Below the pieces are notes generated by a model. It had not been told where the DNA came from. It saw nothing but the letters and a program-made list of their open reading frames with translations, and ran no database searches. The position numbers and the translations under genes were made by a program. Of a stretch of 64,000 nucleotides of DNA, positions 1 to 9,284 are shown one piece after another (positions within the stretch are counted from its first letter, which is position 1; every line of letters begins with the position of its first letter). The stretch covers positions 276,456-340,455 of the forward strand of contig NZ_JAQQTE010000022.1 of assembly GCF_028561565.1 (NCBI RefSeq), written 5' to 3'. Source of the stretch: Gilvibacter sediminis. Its GTDB lineage: Bacteria > Bacteroidota > Bacteroidia > Flavobacteriales > Flavobacteriaceae.

Positions 1-1774
1 GAGTGCCTTGTTCTGCAATTTCTCCTTTTTGCAAAACAACAATGTGATCTGCATTTTGAATGGTAGACAGACGGTGCGCTATAACAATGGAAGTTCTGTT
101 TTGCATCATGTGCTCTAAGGCGTCTTGCACCAAACGCTCCGATTCAGTGTCTAAGGCCGAGGTGGCCTCATCCATAACCATAATTGGCGGATTCTTTAAA
201 ACGGCTCTGGCGATACTCAGGCGTTGTTTTTGCCCTCCGGAAAGTTTATTACCCGCATCGCCAATATTGGTTTCAACACCCAATGGCAGCTCTTTTACGA
301 ATTCCCAGGCATTGGCCACTTCAAGCGCACGATGTACTTCTTCATCCGTAGCGTCTGGTTTTCCCAAGAGTAGGTTACTTTTAATAGTATCGTTGAATAA
401 GATCGAGTCTTGTGTGACCAAGCCCATAAGCCCGCGCAGGGAAGCTTTGGTTAAGTCTCTAATATCCGTGTCATCAATGCTGATGTTACCTTTGTTGACG
501 TCGTAGAATCGCGTCACCAAATTGGCAATGGTAGATTTTCCACTTCCGGATTGCCCTACCAAGGCCACGCTTTGCCCTTTTTTAACCTCTAAAGTGAAGT
601 CTTTTAGCACGTATTCGTCCTCATATTTAAAGGAGATATTGTTTATACTGATGCTTTGCTGGAACTCCTCCTTTTCAATAGCGTTGGGTTTGTCTTCCAG
701 TGACGATTCTGTATTTAAAATCTCCAACACACGCTGAGCCGCTGCGTTTCCGCGTTTTACACTGTAACTCGCCTTGCTGATCGCTTTGGCGGGTGTAAGG
801 ATATTATAGGCCAATCCCATATAGGCGATAAAATCACTGCCGTCCAAAGTGCCATCGATCAAAACCATACGTCCACCAAACCAAAGCAGAATAGCGATCA
901 CAAAGATCCCTAAGAATTCAGAGGTAGGGGAAGCGAAGTTCTGCCTGTTGAGCAATTTGTTAGAAAAGTTGTAAAAGCGAAGGGTAGAGGCCTGAAACTT
1001 TTTACTAAAGGCTCCTTCACCGTTAAATCCTTTGATCACTTTCAATCCGCCCAGGGTTTCTTCCACAATAGAGAGAAAGGTTCCTTGCTCTGCCTGAACG
1101 CGATCGGACTTTCGTTTTAAGGACTTACCAATTCGGGAAATGATGAATCCCGATATCGGAATGAAAATAAAGACAAAAATGGTCAACTTACCGCTTATGA
1201 GCAACATGGTGATTATTGTGAACACTATGGTCAAAGGCTCTCTTACAATCAGCTCTAAAATAGAGAGGAACGAATGCTGGATCTCCTGAACGTCGTTAGA
1301 GATCCTGGCAATGGTGTCTCCTTTGCGTTTTTCAGAATAAAAGGCAATCGGCAATCGCGTGATCTTATCAAACAATGCGTTGCGCAGATCCTTTAATACG
1401 CCGTTGCGCAAGAAAGTGATGAAATACATCGCCAAATAATTGAAGATATTCTTAAAGAAGAACATCACGATCACCAGACCAATCACCAAGATCAAAGCCT
1501 TTGAAGCATCGTCTTGAGCAAATTGGTCCACCTGATAGGCCATATACTGTTTAAAGTAGTCTACCGTGTCTGCAATGCCTGTATACTCGGGTTTTTGAGC
1601 TGATCCTGGCTGGCCGTCAACGAGCTCATTTTTGAAGAGCACGTCCAGCATAGGAATCAAGGTGACAAAGGATAAGGCGCTGAATAGGGCGTAAAAGATG
1701 TTACACACTATATTCCCAATAGCATAACGCTTGTAGGGACGCGCGAAAGAGATAATCTGTTTAAAATATTGCAC
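1..1774 (-). CDS. MsbA-like ABC exporter, membrane + ATPase fusion (3' end cut by window)
   Basis: About 591 residues are visible. The N-terminal half carries transmembrane helices of an ABC exporter. The C-terminal half is an ATPase with Walker A (GQSGSGKST), signature LSGGQKQR, Walker B with DEATSALD and H-loop IAHRLST. Family members flip lipids or export drugs across the inner membrane as homodimers; the substrate here is unknown. The frame begins at a GTG whose G is the last base of the upstream mutase stop (TAGTG), and the next in-frame ATG lies well inside the first conserved helix region. The one-base overlap suggests translational coupling to the mutase gene. The C-terminus continues beyond base 1. 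Confidence 0.9.
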   Translation of the reverse strand, partial: MQYFKQIISFARPYKRYAIGNIVCNIFYALFSALSFVTLIPMLDVLFKNELVDGQPGSAQKPEYTGIADTVDYFKQYMAYQVDQFAQDDASKALILVIGLVIVMFFFKNIFNYLAMYFITFLRNGVLKDLRNALFDKITRLPIAFYSEKRKGDTIARISNDVQEIQHSFLSILELIVREPLTIVFTIITMLLISGKLTIFVFIFIPISGFIISRIGKSLKRKSDRVQAEQGTFLSIVEETLGGLKVIKGFNGEGAFSKKFQASTLRFYNFSNKLLNRQNFASPTSEFLGIFVIAILLWFGGRMVLIDGTLDGSDFIAYMGLAYNILTPAKAISKASYSVKRGNAAAQRVLEILNTESSLEDKPNAIEKEEFQQSISINNISFKYEDEYVLKDFTLEVKKGQSVALVGQSGSGKSTIANLVTRFYDVNKGNISIDDTDIRDLTKASLRGLMGLVTQDSILFNDTIKSNLLLGKPDATDEEVHRALEVANAWEFVKELPLGVETNIGDAGNKLSGGQKQRLSIARAVLKNPPIMVMDEATSALDTESERLVQDALEHMMQNRTSIVIAHRLSTIQNADHIVVLQKGEIAEQGT

Positions 1775-3495
1775 TAGCGCAGATTGAATTGAGCTGCAAT
1801 GCGGTCCATTTTGTCTAGCAATGCGGCTTGCGTTTTACGATAATTGCCTTCCCAGGGCGCATTGGCACTGAGATAGAATTTGATCTTTGGTTCGGTACCA
1901 CTCGGGCGGGCAGCCACTTTGGTTCCTTGTTCGGTCCAGTAGATCAAAACGTTCGACTTTGGCATGTCGATGGGGGTTTGAGAACCGTCTGGGTGCGTGC
2001 TCACGCTGTGTTGATAGTCATCAACACGCACAACGGCTTCTCCAATAATTTCTTTTAAAGGGGTTTCTCTAAGCGACTTCATCATGGCTTGAATCTCTTC
2101 TGCACCAGACTTGCCTGGTTTTACAAAGGAGATCAACTCTTCCTGATAAACTCCGTATTTTTTATATAACTCCACGGCGTAATCCAATAAGGTTTCGCCT
2201 TTGGCTTTTTGTTGGGCAGCGATCTCACAGGCTAATAAACTTGCGGTCACAGCGTCTTTATCGCGAACAAAATCGCCTATCATAAATCCAAAACTTTCTT
2301 CCCCGCCGCCAATTAAATTGCGTTCAGGCATGTCTTTGACCATTTTGGCAATCCATTTGAACCCAGTCAAGCCCAATTCACACGGCATGCCGTAATCTGC
2401 AGCCAAAACGCCCATCATGGGAGTAGAAACAATGGTAGAAGCTATATAATCTTCGGACTGAATTCCGCTGCTGGCCGCTTTTTGAGCCAATAAGAAATGT
2501 GTTTTGATCACCATGGCTTGATTACCGTTCAAAATGGTCATCTTGCCATTCTCATCACGCACGGCTATTCCTAAACGGTCCGAATCTGGATCGGTCCCAA
2601 TCACCATGTCTGCTCCAGTATCCTCGGCTATTTGCATGGCCATAGAAAGGGCTTCTGGCTCTTCTGGGTTGGGTGATTTAACCGTTGGGAAATCTCCGTC
2701 TGGTGTCGCTTGCGCTTCTACGATCTGCATTTGTGAATAGCCTGCTCGGGTCAGTACTTCTGGGATCACGGTTACCGAAGTTCCGTGTAAAGGGGTAAAG
2801 ACCACCTTCAGTGCTGCTCGCTGTTCTGGCGTGGTATCTTTCATCCCGTTCGCTAAAGAAGCAGCTATGAAAGCCTCGTCGAGTTCAGTGTCTATATTGT
2901 GAATCAAGTCTGCATTACCTTCAAATTGAATGTCGGTATAAGCCAGCTCGTTGATCACTGCAATGATCTCTTTGTCCTGTGGAGGTACTAATTGGCCTCC
3001 GTCTTGCCAGTAAACCTTGTACCCGTTGTATTCTGGTGGATTGTGCGATGCTGTCAAAACAATTCCGCAGTGACAGTTCAAATGCTTTACCGCAAAAGAA
3101 AGTTCTGGAGTAGGGCGCAGGTCAGAAAACAAAAACACCTCGATCCCGTTCGCAGAAAATACATTGGCTACTTCTGCAGCCAAACTTTTACTGTTGTGAC
3201 GACAATCATAAGCAATGGCCACTTTTAACGATTCTCCCGGGAATACCTTTTTTAGATACTGTGAAAGTCCTTGAGTATTCTTGCCTAGGGTGTATTTGTT
3301 GATCCGGTTGTCACCTGGTCCCATAATTCCACGCATGCCCCCGGTTCCAAAAGCGAGATTCTTGTAAAAGGAATCTTCCAAGCCTTTAGGGTCGTTGGCG
3401 ATCATCTCTTTGATCTCCTGTTGTGTAGTTTCATCAAAAAACGGAACCAACCATTGGTTCACGCGCTCTAAAATTTCTGGTGCTATGTAAATCAT
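1774..3495 (-). CDS. phospho-sugar mutase (phosphoglucomutase/phosphomannomutase family)
   Basis: This 573-residue alpha-D-phosphohexomutase interconverts hexose 1- and 6-phosphates in the cytoplasm through a phosphoserine. Four hallmark sites are in order: TASHNP with catalytic Ser150, the Mg-binding loop GTDPDSDR at 301-307, the sugar loop GGGEESFG, and the phosphate loop RPSGTEPK near the C-terminus. The length matches the PgcA-type long form rather than the 450-residue PMM/GlmM form. The start ATG lies 17 bases from a TAnnTTTG box (minus strand). The downstream ABC exporter overlaps its stop by one base. Glucose versus mannose preference cannot be read from sequence. Confidence 0.93.
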   Translation of the reverse strand: MIYIAPEILERVNQWLVPFFDETTQQEIKEMIANDPKGLEDSFYKNLAFGTGGMRGIMGPGDNRINKYTLGKNTQGLSQYLKKVFPGESLKVAIAYDCRHNSKSLAAEVANVFSANGIEVFLFSDLRPTPELSFAVKHLNCHCGIVLTASHNPPEYNGYKVYWQDGGQLVPPQDKEIIAVINELAYTDIQFEGNADLIHNIDTELDEAFIAASLANGMKDTTPEQRAALKVVFTPLHGTSVTVIPEVLTRAGYSQMQIVEAQATPDGDFPTVKSPNPEEPEALSMAMQIAEDTGADMVIGTDPDSDRLGIAVRDENGKMTILNGNQAMVIKTHFLLAQKAASSGIQSEDYIASTIVSTPMMGVLAADYGMPCELGLTGFKWIAKMVKDMPERNLIGGGEESFGFMIGDFVRDKDAVTASLLACEIAAQQKAKGETLLDYAVELYKKYGVYQEELISFVKPGKSGAEEIQAMMKSLRETPLKEIIGEAVVRVDDYQHSVSTHPDGSQTPIDMPKSNVLIYWTEQGTKVAARPSGTEPKIKFYLSANAPWEGNYRKTQAALLDKMDRIAAQFNLR

Positions 3496-3511
3496 CGCTA
3501 TGAATTATTAA

Positions 3512-3519
3512 CAAAGGTA
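3512..3519 (-). promoter_or_regulatory. -7 box TACCTTTG for the mutase/ABC exporter unit
   Basis: A perfect match to the Bacteroidota -7 consensus TAnnTTTG stands just upstream of the mutase ATG. No TTG is seen at the usual -33 distance, so support is partial. Confidence 0.4.
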
Positions 3520-3666
3520 CAATAATCGCCCTGTTAGGGGCACTTTTTTAGAAAAGCTTAAAACTCTTGTTGGATTGAATTTGGAGGGGTAAATAGAGTA
3601 AACGTCTATCGGATTTACCAAAAATAACACATTCCTTCGGTATTTTCGGGTACCAACCTATGAACA

Positions 3667-4635
3667 ATGAAAAAATTGCTATTCCTAATTGTTGGCGGAT
3701 TGCTATTTGTGCAATGCTCCGATGATGATAAAGCCATTGATCTCGTTTTTGAAGGCGTGACCAATGGTTCTTTTTTGCGTACCGTAGATTTTGTCCAAGC
3801 TGACTTTAATATTAACGATCCCGAAAGTCGATTCAATGCTGTTTTGGAACAGCAAGATGTTGAAGATGGCGATTTGCTACGCGAGATCGAGGTGTACGCC
3901 CAATATATAGATCGAGATTCAGACAACGGCAATGTGCCTGATACCGAGGTGCTTTTTGATCTCATTAAAAAAGAAGACATAGAAACAGGTCCGGTGGGAT
4001 TGCCTAGATTTAATCTGGACTACAGTTTAGATGAGGTTTTGACTGCCTTATCTGTGCCACTGTCTGCTACCAGCTGTGGGGATCAGGTTGTTTTACGCCT
4101 ATTGATTCGCTTAGAGGATGAACGCACTTTTACAGTAGGTAGCGGCGCGTCTTGTATTATTGCTTTTGAGACCTTTTTTAGTTCGCCATATCGGTATTCC
4201 ATTCCTTTAGTGGAACCTATTGCGCCAGAATTATTTACCGGAACCTATAGATATACCAGTGTGTTGGACGGTCCTTTTGGGCCTACTTTTGGTCCGCCTC
4301 ATTTGGTAGAAATTACTACGGGAGCCAATCAAAACGTTAGAGAGATCCGTTTTCCTGGGCCGCCAGAATCTCCCACCAACGGACGTCCGCGTGTGTTCTA
4401 TTTCACGGTAGGTTGTAATGAATCCTTTTTTTGGGAGAATCAATTGCGCAAGCTCAATGCCAACTGCAGCGAGCGCGCAGACGATATCCTTTTGGGACCG
4501 GACAGTGTGAATGCGCCTTTAGATCCACTGGAAGATTCTGTATTCGAATTATGGCTTGTGGAAGGCTATTTAGGATTTGACGGCAGTACCGGAGTAGGCA
4601 CTGTTCCTTCGCGAATCCGCCTTGATAAACAATAA
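3667..4635 (+). CDS. hypothetical lipoprotein
   Basis: A 322-residue protein with a short lipoprotein signal: MKK, a hydrophobic core, and lipobox LFVQC with the acylated Cys at about residue 17. The Asp-rich stretch just after the Cys (SDDD) resembles the lipoprotein export signal described for surface lipoproteins in this phylum. I recognise no catalytic domain. The rest is beta-rich in character, with scattered Cys pairs in the middle and C-terminal parts. It is followed 43 bases later by a T9SS-secreted protein on the same strand, so the two may be co-transcribed and act together at the cell surface. Confidence 0.75.
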   Translation: MKKLLFLIVGGLLFVQCSDDDKAIDLVFEGVTNGSFLRTVDFVQADFNINDPESRFNAVLEQQDVEDGDLLREIEVYAQYIDRDSDNGNVPDTEVLFDLIKKEDIETGPVGLPRFNLDYSLDEVLTALSVPLSATSCGDQVVLRLLIRLEDERTFTVGSGASCIIAFETFFSSPYRYSIPLVEPIAPELFTGTYRYTSVLDGPFGPTFGPPHLVEITTGANQNVREIRFPGPPESPTNGRPRVFYFTVGCNESFFWENQLRKLNANCSERADDILLGPDSVNAPLDPLEDSVFELWLVEGYLGFDGSTGVGTVPSRIRLDKQ

Positions 4636-4678
4636 AAAACCAAATCTGATCCTTATATTTAACCAAAAATTGCACCCT

Positions 4679-7312
4679 TTGAAACGCGTATTATTACTGA
4701 GTTTACTTTTACTCGTGAGCCTGGCTCATGGGCAACGTGAAGCCGCCAATTGGTTTTTTGGCAGCAACGCAGGCTTGGATTTCAATTCGGGAGAACCCGT
4801 GCCGCGTTTAGACGGTGTTCTCAACACCGTTGAGGGTTGCGAGACCATTTCTACGCCAGAGGGTAGTTTGTTGTTCTATACAGAAGGACGTAATGTTTGG
4901 AACCGCATTCATGAGGTCATGCCTAATGGGGAGGATCTCAATGGTAGCTTTTCGGCGACGCAATCGGCTTTAGTGATTCCGCAGCCAGGCAGCACCAACC
5001 TCTATTATATTTTTACTTCTGACGTGGTTCAGGCCTATCAAGACGGTGGCGCTGGAAACGGTTTTAACTATTCTGTGGTCGATATGAATTTGGCCGGAGG
5101 ATTGGGAGATATCTCCGAAAAGAATGTGAATCTGCTTCCTCAAGGTTCTGAAAAGATCACAGGCGTACGCGCAGCAGATGGAGAGAATTACTGGGTGATC
5201 ACCCATTTTGAAAATCGCTTTTATTCGTATTTCGTGGATGACACCGGCTTGAATCCAACTCCTGTTATTTCAACCATCGGTCCAAACATCAATGATTTCA
5301 ATAATATCCGTGGAGCCATAAAGGCTTCTCCAGATGGAGATCAATTGGCAGTTGCCCATTCCATATTTCAACCCAACTTTTCGGGACAGTTCCTCCTCTA
5401 TGATTTCAATACGGAAACAGGAGTGGTGAGCAATGAAGTGGTTTTAGGAACCGATTTGGTGTTTTACGGCGTAGAATTCTCTGCAGATTCTTCCAAGCTT
5501 TATGCCAGCGGAAAGACCATTAATGGCGATACCGGAGCTACAGAGAACATCAACATCATTCAATACGATTTGGAAGCGCCAGATGTAGTGGCTTCACGCT
5601 TTACAGTAGCGGACATTCCCAATCCTTTCATTAGTGATCTGGCCGGAAGCCTTCAAATTGCTATTGACAAAAAGATCTACCATTCCATTCCGAATAACAA
5701 TCTTTCGGTGATCCGAACGCCTAACTTTCCACGGCTTGACAGTGACTTTAGGTTGTACGATACCGATCTGGGTGGGCGATCCACCAAATTTGGTCTGCCG
5801 CCTTTTATTCAGTCGTTCTTTGAGAGTATTGTAGATATTGAGAATTTCTGTTTGGGAGACGAGACCGCCTTTACCATTACCGCAGACGATCCAATAGTGG
5901 CGGTCAATTGGAACTTTGGAGACCCAGCCAGTGGAGCGGCCAATACTTCTACCTTGATCAACCCCACGCATATTTTTAGTGGCCCAGGGGTCTACACGGT
6001 GACATTGGATGTAGAATACGAAACACGCCCTACGCAGCGCTACATTGAATTTGTGGAGATTGGTGATGCACCTATTGTCAACAGTGGCGTACAGTTGGTA
6101 CAATGTGATATAGACGGTGTAGACGATGGAATCTCTCGATTCAACCTCAATGAAGCTTTGACGGAACTCATAGGAGATCCTCGTGGATTTACCGTGAATT
6201 TCTTTAGAACCTTAGCAGATGCTGAGAACAATGAAAATGCGCTACCAGAGATTGGTTACGAAAATGAATTTAATGGGCAGGTAGTTTATGTGCGCGTTTT
6301 TGAAAATGCGCTCTGTTTTGCCATTGCGCCGGTAACATTGATCGTAGAGCCTATGGCTTATGCTGGGGATGTCACCTTGGTGGCGTGTAATCGCAGTGAC
6401 AATCCAGATTTTGAAGCTATTGTGGATCTGGTTGACTTTGAAGCACAGCTTTTGGAATTGTATCCAGGAGCAGAAATAAGCTTTTTTGATACTAGAGATG
6501 ACGCCTTATTAGAGCTGAATCCGTTGGTGGACCAAGTGCAATTCACCGCTTTTGACACGGAATTAGCGGTGTATTATCGTGTAGAATACAACAATGATTG
6601 CGCCTTTATTGGACGAATTATTCCAGACATTAGACCGGTTCCAGAAGCACAGGATATTACCCTGGAGATCTGCCCGGATGAGAATGAGATCATTCTTGAT
6701 CCTGGAGATTACGCGGGTTACTTATGGGATAACGGGGAAACAACACGCACTATAGCTGTTAGCGATCCGGGTGTTTATGTGGTCGATGTTTTCAATGGGG
6801 TTGGTTGTAATACAACCGTTACGGTCAATGTAGTTGCCATTCCTGTGCCTGCTTCCATTACCGTAGTTGTGGCTGATTTCCAAGATCGAAACACCGTAAC
6901 TGTAGAAATTGAGGAAGAAGGTCCCTGGCAGTATCAATTGGATGGCGGCCTCTTGCAATCAGATAATGTGTTTACCGATGTATTGGCTGGTCCAAGACGT
7001 GTAGCTGTCTATGCGGAAGATTGTTTGATCTATGAAGAAGATATTTTTGTAGGTGGCGCACCGAATTATTTTACACCCAATGGAGACGGCTTCCACGATC
7101 TATGGCATATCTTCAATGCTCGTGAATTCCCAGGAGCCACCATTAAGATCTTTGACCGTTATGGGAAGATCTTAAAAAACCTGAGACACAATCAATTGGG
7201 GTGGGACGGTAATTATCGCGGCAATCCTATGCCGTCTAGTGATTATTGGTATTTGATTGAGTTGCCTGATGGAAGAAGCGCTCGTGGGCACTTCTCGTTG
7301 ATTCGGCGTTAG
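4679..7312 (+). CDS. large secreted protein with PKD domain and T9SS type B sorting domain
   Basis: An 877-residue exported protein. The start chosen is a TTG giving MKRVLLLSLLLLVSLAHGQ, a clean signal peptide with an AHG-Q cleavage site. The earlier in-frame TTG at 4622 lies inside the upstream gene and adds a polar tail before the signal. The N-terminal ~370 residues look like repeated beta-sheet (propeller-like). A PKD-type Ig domain with WNFGDPASG and the YTVTLDV strand follows. The last ~80 residues (YFTPNGDG, IFDRYGKIL, WDGNYRG, YWY) are the gliding-motility type C-terminal domain used by T9SS. It is probably a surface adhesin or scaffold; its ligand is unknown. Confidence 0.85.
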   Translation: MKRVLLLSLLLLVSLAHGQREAANWFFGSNAGLDFNSGEPVPRLDGVLNTVEGCETISTPEGSLLFYTEGRNVWNRIHEVMPNGEDLNGSFSATQSALVIPQPGSTNLYYIFTSDVVQAYQDGGAGNGFNYSVVDMNLAGGLGDISEKNVNLLPQGSEKITGVRAADGENYWVITHFENRFYSYFVDDTGLNPTPVISTIGPNINDFNNIRGAIKASPDGDQLAVAHSIFQPNFSGQFLLYDFNTETGVVSNEVVLGTDLVFYGVEFSADSSKLYASGKTINGDTGATENINIIQYDLEAPDVVASRFTVADIPNPFISDLAGSLQIAIDKKIYHSIPNNNLSVIRTPNFPRLDSDFRLYDTDLGGRSTKFGLPPFIQSFFESIVDIENFCLGDETAFTITADDPIVAVNWNFGDPASGAANTSTLINPTHIFSGPGVYTVTLDVEYETRPTQRYIEFVEIGDAPIVNSGVQLVQCDIDGVDDGISRFNLNEALTELIGDPRGFTVNFFRTLADAENNENALPEIGYENEFNGQVVYVRVFENALCFAIAPVTLIVEPMAYAGDVTLVACNRSDNPDFEAIVDLVDFEAQLLELYPGAEISFFDTRDDALLELNPLVDQVQFTAFDTELAVYYRVEYNNDCAFIGRIIPDIRPVPEAQDITLEICPDENEIILDPGDYAGYLWDNGETTRTIAVSDPGVYVVDVFNGVGCNTTVTVNVVAIPVPASITVVVADFQDRNTVTVEIEEEGPWQYQLDGGLLQSDNVFTDVLAGPRRVAVYAEDCLIYEEDIFVGGAPNYFTPNGDGFHDLWHIFNAREFPGATIKIFDRYGKILKNLRHNQLGWDGNYRGNPMPSSDYWYLIELPDGRSARGHFSLIRR

Positions 7313-8250
7313 ATCGTCTCGCTGATGTGGTAGCGGTCCTTTCTGTCACGATTACGAAGTACCATTTCTCCTATGAATCCAGCCATAAAAAACTGAGTTC
7401 CCATGATCATCGCAGTCAGCGCAAGGTAGAATTGAGGACGCTCGGTGATCAAGCGTCCAGTTTTATTCAGAAAGAGCTTATCAATTCCCAAATACAAACT
7501 AAAGAGAAAACCAATCAGCAGCATTAAAGCTCCAATAGCTCCAAAGAAGTGCATTGGGCGTTTGCCAAAGCGGGATAGGAACCAAATAGTGATCAGGTCC
7601 AAAAAGCCATTAATGAAACGTTCCATCCCAAATTTGGTGGTACCGTATTTGCGCGCTTGATGCTTCACCACCTTTTCTCCGATCTTGTGAAAGCCGGCAT
7701 TTTTAGCCAAAACCGGGATGTATCTATGCATTTCACCAGTAACCTCTATGGTTTTGGTGACGCTGCTGCGATAAGCCTTTAGGCCGCAGTTAAAGTCGTG
7801 CAGCTTTACCCCAGAGGTTTTACGCGCTGCAAAGTTGAAGAGTTTTGAAGGCAGGTTTTTAGTTACCGTATTGTCATAGCGTTTTTTCTTCCAGCCAGAA
7901 ACTAGATCGTAACCGCCTTGTTTGATCATGGTAACCAGTTCAGGGATCTCTTCTGGATTATCCTGAAGGTCCGCATCCATAGTGATGACAATGTCACCTG
8001 TAGCCGCTTTAAAACCGGCGTGGAGCGCTTGAGACTTGCCGTAGTTCTGCAAAAAGCGAATCCCTTTAACCTGCGGATTCTTTTCTTGCAGTTGTTTGAT
8101 AGTTTCCCAGGAACCATCCGTACTTCCGTCATCTATAAACAGAAGTTCATAAGAAAAACGATTGGACTGCATCACGGAAGCAATCCAATCGTGTAATTCG
8201 GGTAACGATTCTTTCTCGTTAAGTAAAGGTATTACTACCGATAAGGTCAT
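7309..8250 (-). CDS. GT2 family glycosyltransferase (polyprenyl-phosphate sugar transferase type)
   Basis: This 313-residue protein has a GT-A fold at residues 1-230: LSVVIPLLNEKESL at the N-terminus, FIDDGSTDGS for nucleotide binding, and the DxD-like MDADLQDNPEEIP that holds the divalent metal. Two C-terminal transmembrane helices follow (about 232-260 and 275-300). This layout matches DPM1/GtrB/ArnC-type enzymes that load a sugar onto undecaprenyl phosphate at the inner membrane. It is convergent with the T9SS protein and overlaps it by four bases. The DUF4199 gene lies nine bases upstream on the same strand, suggesting one operon. The donor sugar cannot be inferred. Confidence 0.9.
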   Translation of the reverse strand: MTLSVVIPLLNEKESLPELHDWIASVMQSNRFSYELLFIDDGSTDGSWETIKQLQEKNPQVKGIRFLQNYGKSQALHAGFKAATGDIVITMDADLQDNPEEIPELVTMIKQGGYDLVSGWKKKRYDNTVTKNLPSKLFNFAARKTSGVKLHDFNCGLKAYRSSVTKTIEVTGEMHRYIPVLAKNAGFHKIGEKVVKHQARKYGTTKFGMERFINGFLDLITIWFLSRFGKRPMHFFGAIGALMLLIGFLFSLYLGIDKLFLNKTGRLITERPQFYLALTAMIMGTQFFMAGFIGEMVLRNRDRKDRYHISETI

Positions 8251-8259
8251 AAAATCTTA

Positions 8260-8787
8260 TTACGCCATTGGGTTATTGCGCTTCATAATCAAACCAGTGA
8301 TCAAGGAAGTGATGAATCCCATGAAAAGCGTCCCTACAATACTGATAGTTACCATGATCCATGGCTGAGTAAAGTTTCTGGTCATGTCCATGGCTGCGTC
8401 CATCTGCTCTTGGGTCATATCTGGCTGACTTTCCAGCATTTGTACCTGAGCATTTTCAACTACTTGGTCAATAAAACCAGGCTCTACCACAGTGATGAAT
8501 AGATACATCCAAACCGCACCAATAAGCGAGGCGATAAGGGTAACTCCCATCCCGGTCTTAAGGGCTTCCCCTAGACTCATATAACCACCATTTTGTGAGA
8601 GAAATGCTCTGTAGGCCATGACAATTGCTCCGATCATGATTGCAACTCCCAATACCGTAGACCACCAAGGTCTATCCATATAGGTGTTGGTGACATAAGT
8701 AAGAACGCCAATAATGATTGAACCTAGACCCCAAAGGGCACCGTAGTTCAACGCAATGTTTTTAACCGAAGGTTGAGGATTTTCCAT
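8260..8787 (-). CDS. DUF4199 domain membrane protein
   Basis: A 175-residue integral membrane protein with four predicted helices: residues about 13-35, 42-62, 78-100 and 140-165. The order of helices and the GGYMSLGEALKTG segment between helices 2 and 3 fit DUF4199, a family found mainly in Bacteroidota with no known activity. The loop after helix 3 is rich in Gln/Met/Asp. It is the first gene of a two-gene minus-strand unit with the GT2 glycosyltransferase. In other flavobacteria DUF4199 genes commonly sit beside GT2 genes (family knowledge), so a role in envelope glycosylation is possible but not shown. Confidence 0.82.
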   Translation of the reverse strand: MENPQPSVKNIALNYGALWGLGSIIIGVLTYVTNTYMDRPWWSTVLGVAIMIGAIVMAYRAFLSQNGGYMSLGEALKTGMGVTLIASLIGAVWMYLFITVVEPGFIDQVVENAQVQMLESQPDMTQEQMDAAMDMTRNFTQPWIMVTISIVGTLFMGFITSLITGLIMKRNNPMA

Positions 8788-8820
8788 ACGAAGAAGTGTT
8801 TAGTTTGGTTGGTTAGTACA

Positions 8821-8828
8821 CAAAGATA
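8821..8828 (-). promoter_or_regulatory. -7 box TATCTTTG for the DUF4199/GT2 unit
   Basis: A perfect TAnnTTTG match on the minus strand, 33 bases before the DUF4199 start. A TTTG lies 16 bases further upstream, shorter than the usual 19-20 spacing. Confidence 0.4.
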
Positions 8829-8886
8829 AGAATTCGTTACATTTCAAATTCTTTTGAAATCGAGATTAAAAAATAAAAAAGAAAGC

Positions 8887-8916
8887 TTGTACATTGATAA
8901 AAGATGATTAAATTTG
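8887..8916 (+). promoter_or_regulatory. promoter of the L31 gene (TTG-N19-TAAATTTG)
   Basis: TTG at 8887-8889 and TAAATTTG at 8909-8916 are separated by exactly 19 bases, matching both elements of the Bacteroidota housekeeping promoter. The start codon lies 35 bases after the -7 box. Confidence 0.7.
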
Positions 8917-8951
8917 CAACCTCAAAAATGTGAAGTTTAAGATATAACGAG

Positions 8952-9203
8952 ATGAAAAAAGGAATTCACCCAGAAAACTACAGATTTGTCGCTTTTAAGG
9001 ACATGTCAAACGATGACGTCTTTATTACCAAGTCTACAGCCAATACCAAAGAAACAATCGAGGTAGACGGAAAAGAGTACCCATTGGTGAAGTTGGAGAT
9101 TTCTAGAACTTCACATCCTTACTACACTGGTAAGTCTAAATTAGTTGATACTGCTGGTCGTATTGATAAGTTCAAGAACAAATACGCCAAGTACAAGAAA
9201 TAA
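8952..9203 (+). CDS. rpmE2: 50S ribosomal protein L31, type B
   Basis: An 83-residue protein starting [20 protein letters not shown], with the conserved [13 protein letters not shown] and [11 protein letters not shown] segments of type B L31. It has no Cys residues, so it is the zinc-independent (C-minus) form. In bacteria with two L31 copies this form replaces the zinc-binding one during zinc starvation; here nothing shows whether a second copy exists elsewhere. A strong promoter precedes it and an intrinsic terminator follows, so it is probably a single-gene transcript. A Zur-type operator is not obvious. Confidence 0.97.
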   Translation: MKKGIHPENYRFVAFKDMSNDDVFITKSTANTKETIEVDGKEYPLVKLEISRTSHPYYTGKSKLVDTAGRIDKFKNKYAKYKK

Positions 9204-9227
9204 ACGAAACGTTATTATTTTGCAAGG

Positions 9228-9255
9228 AGCCTTCGAGAGATCGGAGGCTTTTTTT
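9228..9255 (+). terminator. intrinsic terminator after the L31 gene
   Basis: A nine-pair stem (AGCCTTCGA with TCGGAGGCT, one G-U pair) has a GAGA loop and is followed by seven T. Confidence 0.85.
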
Positions 9256-9284
9256 GTTAGTTTTACTCTCAGAAAAAAGTCTTT

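Noticed and set aside
60-737. Plus-strand frames opposite the ABC exporter
   Set aside because: They are antisense shadows of the exporter, whose Walker and signature motifs are intact on the minus strand.
3527-3548. GCCC/GGGC hairpin followed by six T upstream of the mutase
   Set aside because: It points in the plus direction with no plus-strand gene before it, and the stem is only four pairs.
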